A stretch of 5,064 nt of DNA from Chloroflexota bacterium (lineage in GTDB: Bacteria; Chloroflexota; Anaerolineae; B4-G1; DUEL01). Location: assembly GCA_017743275.1 (NCBI GenBank), contig JAGHZG010000170.1, positions 1-5,064 on the forward strand. The letters are read 5' to 3'. The notes beneath the pieces were generated by a model, which saw nothing but the letters and a program-made list of their open reading frames with translations, ran no database searches and was not told the origin of the DNA. Shown here piece by piece: positions 1 through 4,197 of this stretch. Made by a program: the position numbers and the translations under genes. Position 1 is the first letter of the stretch. Each line of letters opens with the position of its first letter.

Positions 1-53
1 CAGGTAGCCAGACCCCCATAGTGGGATGTCTGAACGAATTTCTTAAAGTTCAT
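1..53 (-). CDS. Possible 5' end of a truncated gene
   Basis: An ATG at 53 opens a frame that stays open for 17 codons to the left edge and begins MNFKKFVQTSHYGGLAT. The start is AT-rich with AAC, TTT, AAG, AAA and TTC codons, which is common at bacterial gene starts. It lies 29 bases downstream of the flavoprotein stop on the same strand, so it could be the next gene of that transcription unit. No clear Shine-Dalgarno sequence is visible: the 15 bases before the ATG hold only a weak AAAG. The peptide matches no family I can name, and the call could be chance. The same bases contain a short inverted repeat (CAGAC at 9-13 and GTCTG at 28-32). Confidence 0.25.
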   Translation of the reverse strand, partial: MNFKKFVQTSHYGGLAT

Positions 54-70
54 TAGCGTCGGGCTTTCTG

Positions 71-92
71 TGCCGGGAGGTTCTACCCGGCA
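71..92 (-). terminator. Hairpin at the flavoprotein stop codon, terminator-like
   Basis: TGCCGGG (71-77) and CCCGGCA (86-92) form a perfect 7-bp GC-rich stem with an 8-base loop. The TAG stop of the ferredoxin-containing frame (83-85) lies in that loop. No T-run follows on the minus strand, so it is not a canonical intrinsic terminator. It may instead protect the 3' end or be incidental. Confidence 0.35.
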
Positions 93-697
93 ATGCTCAG
101 CGCGCGCACCGGGCAGCGGGTGACGCAGAGGCCGCAGCCGTAGCACTTCTCCGGCGTCAGCACCGCCTTCTTCTCCACCACGTGGATGGCGTCGTAGACA
201 CAACTGGCCTCGCAGAGGCCGCAGCCCGTACAGGCGTCCACGTCCAGAATGGGCGGGACGTGGGCCGTCCGGAAGGCCCACTCCTCCCAGCGGCGAATCG
301 CCAGCCCCCGCACCTCCTCCACCGAGGCGTACCCGTGATCGTCCAGCCACTTCTCTATCTCCCGGGCGACCCTGCCGAAAATGCGCGGTCCCTTGAGAAT
401 GGCGGCCGTGCAGATGCCCACCGCGCTGGCGCCGACCATGAAGAACTCTATGGCGTCCGTCCCCTTGCTGATGCCCCCGACGCCGATGATGGGCAGGTCC
501 ACCGCCCGGGCGATGTCAAAGACGCAGCGGAGGGCCAGCGGCTTCAGCGCCGGACCGGAGAGCCAGCCGTACCCCTCCCGGCTTCCCATCAGCAACCGTC
601 CCGTCTCCACGTCCACCCCCAGGCAGGGGCCGAAGGAGTTGATGGCGACGATGCCGTCGGCCCCGGCCTCGGCGGCGGCGCGGGCCGCCGTCTTCAT
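83..697 (-). CDS. PreA/DHOD-like flavoprotein, C-terminal part: FMN barrel half plus 2x[4Fe-4S] ferredoxin domain
   Basis: This 204-residue frame is the second half of a dihydropyrimidine/dihydroorotate dehydrogenase-like TIM barrel fused to a bacterial ferredoxin domain. Barrel features include AGADGIVAINS (11-21), LSGPALKPLALR (46-57) and the FMN phosphate-binding GVGGI (72-76), followed by GASAVGICTA (89-98). The tail carries two cluster motifs of the CX2CX2CX3C form: C156, C159, C162, C166 and C185, C188, C191, C195. Only the second has the usual following proline; the first is followed by Val. In the family these clusters carry electrons to or from the FMN, so this is a soluble cytoplasmic redox enzyme. 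The nominal ATG at 697 overlaps the stop of the N-terminal frame as ATGA, but no Shine-Dalgarno precedes it. The residues before it in this frame (LPD) continue the barrel naturally. I therefore read it as the back half of one frameshifted gene rather than an independent protein. Confidence 0.85.
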   Translation of the reverse strand: MKTAARAAAEAGADGIVAINSFGPCLGVDVETGRLLMGSREGYGWLSGPALKPLALRCVFDIARAVDLPIIGVGGISKGTDAIEFFMVGASAVGICTAAILKGPRIFGRVAREIEKWLDDHGYASVEEVRGLAIRRWEEWAFRTAHVPPILDVDACTGCGLCEASCVYDAIHVVEKKAVLTPEKCYGCGLCVTRCPVRALSIAG

Positions 698-710
698 ATC
701 CGGAAGGGGC
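694..710 (-). other. Frameshift junction splitting the flavoprotein gene
   Basis: On the minus strand the N-terminal frame reads VKLSP and then drifts into FRI and a TGA stop. The C-terminal frame reads LPDMKTAAR across the same bases. A single extra C in the C-run (GGGG at 706-709 on the plus strand) would give continuous KLSPLPDMKTAAR, which matches the spacing of the KLTPNVTD segment in dihydropyrimidine dehydrogenase. The shift is equivalent to -1 after the CCC codon. This could be a real mutation, a homopolymer sequencing error or programmed frameshifting. The first two are favoured because there is no two-site slippery heptamer. Confidence 0.8.
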
Positions 711-1170
711 TCAATTTGACGAATACCGGCACGTCCACTGCCGCCTTTGCCGCCCGGATGGCCTCCACCATTGGGGTCGGGTCGTCGCCGATGTAGTGGG
801 TGGAGAGTTCCAGCGCGTCGGCGAAGGGGCGCACCCGGGGAGCCAGTTCGGCAATCTCTTCGGCGGTGTAGCCGATGCTGATGATGAGGGGAAGCCCGGT
901 CTCCTTTGCCAGCGGGTACTCCCGCTCAATGAATTGCTCCACTGGCAATTCCGACCAGAGTTCGGTGTTCAGGAAGCCGCCGGGAATTTCGGCCATATTG
1001 GGCGTGGGGACGACGGCGGGCCGGACCGAGACGGTCTTGGAGACGATGGCGCCGGCCCCTCCGGCGGCGCAGGCCTTCATCGCCTCCCCGTTCCAGACCG
1101 GCGGCCCGGCGGCGGGCAGCACAGGGTTCTTCAGAGTAAGACCGGCAATGGTGACTGAGAGATCGGCCAT
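694..1170 (-). CDS. PreA/DHOD-like flavoprotein, N-terminal part (frameshifted)
   Basis: These 158 residues form the front half of an FMN-binding DHOD/PreA-type barrel. It opens with LSVTIAGLTLKNPVLPAAGP, the usual family start, then GAIVSKTVS with the FMN-contacting K45, and ends in VFVKLSP with K152. Joined to the downstream frame it would give about 362 residues. That is somewhat shorter than E. coli PreA (about 411), and much of the gap is explained by a missing loop. Where dihydropyrimidine dehydrogenase has LSCPHG followed by a loop with the catalytic cysteine (LACGQ), this protein reads LSTHYIGDDPTPMV (122-135), so that cysteine and about nine residues are absent. The ATG at 1170 has AAGAGG six bases upstream (1177-1182). 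No PreT-like partner is present. The fold is secure. The substrate is not known; annotation as dihydroorotate dehydrogenase would be an over-call. Confidence 0.85.
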   Translation of the reverse strand: MADLSVTIAGLTLKNPVLPAAGPPVWNGEAMKACAAGGAGAIVSKTVSVRPAVVPTPNMAEIPGGFLNTELWSELPVEQFIEREYPLAKETGLPLIISIGYTAEEIAELAPRVRPFADALELSTHYIGDDPTPMVEAIRAAKAAVDVPVFVKLSPFRI

Positions 1171-1214
1171 CGGGAACCTCTTAACGGGGATATATGCGGA
1201 TTGCAGGCGGATTT

Positions 1215-1237
1215 TGTATATTGTGGGACCCGCAATA
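1215..1237 (-). promoter_or_regulatory. Possible promoter -10 and operator-like dyad upstream of the flavoprotein
   Basis: An imperfect 19-bp dyad, TATTG-T-GGG-A-CCC-G-CAATA (1219-1237), has one mismatched pair. It overlaps by two bases a TATACA hexamer (1215-1220, minus strand) that could be a -10 box placing transcription start near 1208, about 38 bases before the ATG. The matching -35 is poor (ATCACG at 17-base spacing) and falls in the heptamer array. A repressor or activator site is possible but unproven. Confidence 0.22.
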
Positions 1238-1348
1238 CGTGAAACGTGATACGTGAAACGTGATACGTGAAACGTGATACGTGATGCGTGATGAGCGATA
1301 TGCGATACGCGATATGCGATATGCGATACGCGATTAGCGATCAGCGAT
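1237..1348. repeat. Tandem array of 16 heptamers (ACGTGAW grading to NNGCGAT)
   Basis: Exactly 112 bases divide into 16 heptamers without a gap. Units 1-7 alternate ACGTGAA and ACGTGAT (a 14-bp higher-order unit repeated three times, then one more ACGTGAT). Units 8 and 9 are transitional (GCGTGAT, GAGCGAT), and units 10-16 are ATGCGAT, ACGCGAT, TAGCGAT and CAGCGAT variants. All share the core YGAW at the end of the unit. The last 12 bases lie inside the hybrid kinase gene and encode its final IADR; the stop codon also comes from the array. Short heptameric tandem repeats are known between genes in filamentous cyanobacteria, and similar low-complexity arrays occur in Chloroflexota. No function can be read from the sequence. 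Confidence 0.95.
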
Positions 1349-2458
1349 GGGCGGAGTCAGCGGAAGGCGAATGGTGAACCGGCTACCGACGCCGTAGACA
1401 CTCTCCACGGTAATATCGCCGCCGTGGAGGCGGACCAGTTCGCGGGCGATGGCCAGCCCCAGACCCACGCCCTGTTGCTCCATCTGCTCCCGGTCTATCT
1501 GCCGGAAGCGTTCAAAGACAAGGGGGATTTCCTCCGGGCGGATGCCCACGCCCTCATCGTTCACGCCGACTTCCACCCAGTCCCCGGCGACGCCCACGTC
1601 CACCACCACCCGCTTCCCTTTCCCGCGCGAGAACTTGATCGCGTTGTCCACCAGGCGGCCCAGGGCATCGGCAAAGAACGGCTCACAGATGGGGACGGGC
1701 GGCAGTTCGGGGGGCGTGCGCACTTCCAGAAGAACGCCGTTCTGGGTAGCCTGCGGCTCATATCGGTATACCGTCTGCCGGACCACTTCGGCGAAGTTCT
1801 CGTGCGGACGAACCAGCAGGCGGAATTCCGTCGCCGCCTGACCGGTATCCAGCCGGATCAGGGTCAGCAGGTCCTGCACCAGCCAGTTCAGCCGGTCGGA
1901 GCCGCGCCGGATTCCCTCCAGGAATTGCTGCAACTCCCCTGGCGAGAGGGAGGGGAGTTCCTCCAGGGCCAGTTCAGTGTACCCGGTGATGTAGGTCAGC
2001 GGGGTGCGCAGTTCGTGGCTCAGGACGGTGACAATCTGTCGCTTCAGTTGGTCAAACTCGCTGGATATGGCCTGTTGAATTTCCCCGGCCCGCTTCAGGC
2101 GGGAACGCACCACGACCAGGAGTTCCTCCGGGTCAAAGGGCTTGGTCAGGTAGTCCTCTGCCCCCATGCTTTTGCCCCGCAGGATGTCCTCCCGGGTGGT
2201 CCTGGCAGTGAGGAAGATAAACGGGATGGTCAGGCCGTCGGGGCGGGCACGCACCGCGTGGTAGAATTCGTAGCCGTCCATATTGGGCATCATGATGTCG
2301 GCGACGATGAGGTCGGGGCGCACCCGCTCCATCACCTCCAGCCCCTTCTGTCCGTCGGTCGCGGTCAGGACGGTATAGCCTGCCCGCTGCAGGACCATCC
2401 GGATGGCGTTCAGCAGGGGTTCGTGGTCTTCCACAACCAGGATGCACGGGGCGGTCAC
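1334..2458 (-). CDS. REC-HisKA-HATPase hybrid response regulator/histidine kinase
   Basis: This soluble 374-residue two-component protein has an N-terminal receiver domain (about 5-120) joined directly to a histidine kinase core. The receiver has the acidic pair E10/D11, phosphoacceptor D54 (IVADIMMP), T84 and K106 (TKPF). A short linker helix leads to the dimerisation domain with the H-box SHELRTP (H148). The ATPase domain has an N-box with N272 (LVDNAIKFS), a G1 box NDEGVGI (300-306), an F-box VFERFRQ (314-320) and a G2 box GVGLGLAIA (330-338). All catalytic residues are present, so it should be active. There is no transmembrane segment and no PAS, GAF or HAMP sensor. Its input is therefore probably phosphorylation of D54 by another kinase or a protein contact. 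Translation starts at GTG 2458, whose GTGA overlaps the AMMECR1 stop, with GAGGAGG ten bases upstream, indicating translational coupling. The target regulator is not in the window. The last four codons come from the heptamer array. Confidence 0.93.
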   Translation of the reverse strand: MTAPCILVVEDHEPLLNAIRMVLQRAGYTVLTATDGQKGLEVMERVRPDLIVADIMMPNMDGYEFYHAVRARPDGLTIPFIFLTARTTREDILRGKSMGAEDYLTKPFDPEELLVVVRSRLKRAGEIQQAISSEFDQLKRQIVTVLSHELRTPLTYITGYTELALEELPSLSPGELQQFLEGIRRGSDRLNWLVQDLLTLIRLDTGQAATEFRLLVRPHENFAEVVRQTVYRYEPQATQNGVLLEVRTPPELPPVPICEPFFADALGRLVDNAIKFSRGKGKRVVVDVGVAGDWVEVGVNDEGVGIRPEEIPLVFERFRQIDREQMEQQGVGLGLAIARELVRLHGGDITVESVYGVGSRFTIRLPLTPPIADR

Positions 2459-3030
2459 TTTGCCGGTTCCTCCTCAAACATTTCCACCTGGTACGTGTAC
2501 ACCCGGAGTCCCGGGCGGCGGTAGTCGTCGGCGGAAAGGCCGGCCTTGAGGCAGAGGTGGGCCATAAACTCGTGGGGGTCGGGCAGTTTCTCCCAGACCT
2601 GCGGCAGGAAGGTGGCCCGGTGCCAGCCGCGCTCAATGATGACCCCGTCCACCCCCGGGCGGAGTTTGCCCAGCAGGTCCGCCGGCCCGTCGTACTCCAG
2701 CGGCTGGGGGACGGTCAGGACGGAAATCTCTATGTGGGTTCGGTCCAGTTCCCGGCGGTTCAGGGGCGGGAAGCGGGGGTCGTGGAAGGCCGCGGCGATG
2801 GCGTTCTCCTGCACGTCCAGGACCAGCGGGCGGCGTGGCTCTATGGAGCCGATGCACCCCCGCAGTTCCCCCCCGATGGTCAGGGTGACGAAGGAGGCGC
2901 CGGGCCGCCGCAACGCCTCCGAGACGGTGTTCAGGTCCACCTCCGGCGGGTCCTGGCCCTCCAGGGCCCGGGTGATGGTCTGACGGGCCAGGGTGAGCAG
3001 ATACCGTTGGTCTTCTGGGGAGAGCGCCAT
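2455..3030 (-). CDS. AMMECR1-domain protein (AmmeMemoRadiSam system protein A type)
   Basis: This 191-residue protein spans a complete AMMECR1 domain. It carries the signature LRGCIGS (56-62), then the family blocks ENAIAAAFHDPRFPPL and ELDRTHIEISVLTVPQPLEY, and the later GVIIERGWHRATFLPQVWE followed by HLCLKAGLSADDY. The conserved cysteine is C59. AMMECR1 proteins occur in all domains of life; their biochemical activity is unresolved. In bacteria they often sit beside Memo and radical-SAM genes, a set named AmmeMemoRadiSam, and may take part in an undetermined modification or metabolic step. I chose ATG 3030 because AGAAGG lies six bases upstream and the start is 16 bases after the Memo stop. 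The frame also extends to 3075, but that would overlap the Memo gene and adds an uncharacteristic leader. It is cytoplasmic, with no signal or membrane segment. The gene ends in the GTGA overlap with the kinase. Confidence 0.93.
   Translation of the reverse strand: MALSPEDQRYLLTLARQTITRALEGQDPPEVDLNTVSEALRRPGASFVTLTIGGELRGCIGSIEPRRPLVLDVQENAIAAAFHDPRFPPLNRRELDRTHIEISVLTVPQPLEYDGPADLLGKLRPGVDGVIIERGWHRATFLPQVWEKLPDPHEFMAHLCLKAGLSADDYRRPGLRVYTYQVEMFEEEPAK
2469..2475 (-). promoter_or_regulatory. Shine-Dalgarno for the hybrid kinase GTG start
   Basis: GAGGAGG on the minus strand lies inside the last codons of the AMMECR1 gene, ten bases before GTG 2458. With the 4-base GTGA overlap it fixes the kinase start and suggests coupled translation. 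Confidence 0.75.
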
Positions 3031-3046
3031 GGGCAACCTTCTGCTG

Positions 3047-3913
3047 TTAACCGAACACCACGGCGGCGTAGCCAACGAAGTCGGTGGCGGGACCCCGGGG
3101 CATCACCTGATGGCTGTTGGTATATTCCAGCAGTACACCCTTCTGAGCGCCCAGCGCACGGGCGGCGGCGATGGTGGCCGCGATGGCCCCTCCGCCGCAG
3201 GCATTGTGGTGGGTCTCCGTCTCGGGGATGACCTCTTCGGCCCGCATGTCCAGCATCAGGCGGATGACCCGCTCGTCGTTGGCGCGGGCCCAGGCCAGGG
3301 CCCGTTCGCCGGTCCCGGCGGGGGCGAAGCCGTAGTACATCGCCCCGTAGTGGGTCAGGTCGGAAGTGCCCACCACCACGGCCCGCTTCCCGGAGGCGGC
3401 GATAGCCCGGGCGATGGCTTCCCCGGCCTCTATGGCCCGTTCGTCCGGCGAGACCAGAATAGGGAGAATCCGGGCCTGGGGGAAGAGATACTGGATGAAC
3501 GGGACCTGGACTTCGGCGGAATGCTCGCCCGCGTGGGCCTCGGGAGCATCCACTATCGTCCCCGCGCCCTCCTGGATGACCGCCTGGGCCAGGTCGGCGT
3601 CCACTTCCACCTCCCCCAGCGGGGTCAGCCAGGCCCCGCTCCCATACACCGCCGGTCGGAATCCCCCCCAGCGGTGGTTGGCGCTGAGGAGGACGACGGT
3701 ATCGGGGGTGAACTGGGAGCGGATGGCGGCGAAGACTTTGGCGGCGGTGGGGCCGGAGAAGACCCACCCGGCGTGGGGGACGACCCCGGCGACAATGTTC
3801 TCCGGCAGGCCGGTGAGCGGCTGGGCGGGCAGGCACTCCTCAATCATCCGGATACAGCCGACACGGTCGGATGGATAAAATTGACCGGCAACGACAGGAC
3901 GTCTGACGCGCAT
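3047..3913 (-). CDS. Memo-family protein (AmmeMemoRadiSam system protein B type)
   Basis: This 288-residue protein belongs to the Memo family, whose fold resembles class III (LigB-type) extradiol dioxygenases; human MEMO1 is reported to bind metal at the equivalent pocket. It begins with the typical RRPVVAGQFYPSD. Pocket residues are all present: H47 in VVPHAGWVFSG, H80 in SANHRWGG, D185/H188 in GTSDLTHYG and C239 in HHNACGGGAI. The middle EHSAEVQVPFIQYLFP and the final ATDFVGYAAV are also standard. The start is ATG 3913, with a strong AAGGAGG at 3919-3925, five bases away. An upstream in-frame start at 4027 would translate the heptamer array into a low-complexity Val/Ser/Cys stretch and cross the promoter, so I reject it. 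It is the first gene of the operon, 16 bases before AMMECR1. A metal-dependent activity is an inference from the pocket; the substrate is unknown. Confidence 0.93.
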   Translation of the reverse strand: MRVRRPVVAGQFYPSDRVGCIRMIEECLPAQPLTGLPENIVAGVVPHAGWVFSGPTAAKVFAAIRSQFTPDTVVLLSANHRWGGFRPAVYGSGAWLTPLGEVEVDADLAQAVIQEGAGTIVDAPEAHAGEHSAEVQVPFIQYLFPQARILPILVSPDERAIEAGEAIARAIAASGKRAVVVGTSDLTHYGAMYYGFAPAGTGERALAWARANDERVIRLMLDMRAEEVIPETETHHNACGGGAIAATIAAARALGAQKGVLLEYTNSHQVMPRGPATDFVGYAAVVFG

Positions 3914-3918
3914 CTCAG

Positions 3919-3925
3919 CCTCCTT
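3919..3925 (-). promoter_or_regulatory. Shine-Dalgarno deciding the Memo start
   Basis: AAGGAGG on the minus strand lies five bases before ATG 3913 and begins one base after the heptamer array ends in transcription order. It settles the start at residue MRVRRPVVAG rather than at the longer upstream extension. Confidence 0.8.
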
Positions 3926-3926
3926 C

Positions 3927-3975
3927 CAGACGACAGACCACAGACAACAGACCACAGACGACAGACCACAGAAGA
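3927..3975. repeat. Tandem array of seven CAGACNA heptamers in the Memo leader
   Basis: Forty-nine bases divide into seven heptamers: CAGACGA, CAGACCA, CAGACAA, CAGACCA, CAGACGA, CAGACCA and the degenerate CAGAAGA. Alternate units are CAGACCA, giving a 14-bp higher-order period. The array abuts the -10 hexamer at one end and the Memo Shine-Dalgarno at the other, so it would form nearly all of the transcribed 5' leader. On the minus strand the RNA is rich in U and G (repeated UGGUCUG and UGUCGUC) with little self-complementarity. Confidence 0.95.
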
Positions 3976-4003
3976 TTATACACCCAATTCCGGTTGGGGG
4001 CAA
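3975..4003 (-). promoter_or_regulatory. Sigma70-type promoter for the Memo-AMMECR1-kinase operon, with dyad in the spacer
   Basis: On the minus strand TTGCCC (3998-4003, four of six to consensus) is followed after exactly 17 bases by a perfect TATAAT (3975-3980). Transcription would start near 3968, giving a leader of about 54 bases before the Memo ATG. A 5-6-5 dyad, CCCAA (3983-3987) and TTGGG (3994-3998), lies in the spacer and touches the -35 box, a typical position for a repressor operator. No regulator is identified. Confidence 0.6.
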
Positions 4004-4042
4004 AGATGGCCAGCCAGGGCTGATCAATACTCTGATGCAGAT

Positions 4043-4125
4043 GCTCGTAGTGAGCCACGAAGCGAAGCGGCGTGGAAAAGGTCCCTCAACGGCACTCCGC
4101 TGGCGCTTCGTGCCTGACTACGAAC
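4043..4125. repeat. Long imperfect palindrome, REP/MITE-like
   Basis: The left arm at 4046-4064 (CGTAGTGAGCCACGAAGCG) pairs with 4104-4122 at 17 of 19 positions, and 4043 and 4045 pair with 4125 and 4123. Beyond a one-base bulge the pairing continues as AGCGG and, after one mismatch, GTG against the other arm (CAC and CCGCT at 4093-4101). The result is a large cruciform or hairpin with an inner loop near 4075-4090. It is not coding and lies between the operon promoter and the recO hairpin. The shape suggests a dispersed palindromic element or a small non-autonomous mobile element. No flanking target duplication is evident. Confidence 0.6.
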
Positions 4126-4158
4126 GAAAAGTTAAGCGCCCATAAGCCCTGATGGTCA

Positions 4159-4197
4159 GCGCAGGATATATCCTGTCCCTCAGGACAAATCCTGCGC
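4159..4197 (-). terminator. Nested hairpin over the recO stop codon, terminator-like
   Basis: GCGCAGGAT (4159-4167) and ATCCTGCGC (4189-4197) form a perfect 9-bp stem. Inside a 3x3 internal loop, TCCTG (4171-4175) and CAGGA (4181-4185) form a 5-bp stem with a 5-base loop. The left side also contains the 12-bp self-palindrome AGGATATATCCT (4163-4174). The recO stop (4180-4182) lies at the loop. No T-tract follows on the minus strand, so termination would be non-canonical. It separates recO from the Memo operon promoter. Confidence 0.5.

Noticed and set aside
694..720. Programmed -1 frameshifting in the flavoprotein
   Set aside because: There is a C-run but no X-XXY-YYZ heptamer, no clear downstream stimulatory hairpin and no upstream Shine-Dalgarno stimulator. 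A mutation or a homopolymer error is simpler. It remains as an alternative in the findings.
1237..1348. CRISPR array
   Set aside because: The units are contiguous 7-mers with no unique spacers and no cas genes nearby, so this is a simple tandem repeat.
1424..2524. A 366-codon open frame on the plus strand opposite the hybrid kinase
   Set aside because: It is antisense to a gene with complete receiver and kinase motifs. Its His-, Gln- and Gly-rich product matches no family and is typical of shadow frames in GC-rich DNA.
3031..3075. A 15-residue N-terminal extension of the AMMECR1 protein
   Set aside because: It overlaps the Memo coding end by 29 bases, and the internal ATG at 3030 has its own Shine-Dalgarno and a family-like start.
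3914..4027. A 38-residue N-terminal extension of the Memo protein
   Set aside because: It would translate the repeat array and the promoter, while a strong Shine-Dalgarno sits at the correct distance before ATG 3913, where family homology begins.
2993..4117. A 374-codon open frame on the plus strand opposite the Memo gene
   Set aside because: It is antisense to a well-supported Memo gene, runs through the promoter, heptamer array and palindrome, and encodes a Gly/Asp-rich low-complexity product.
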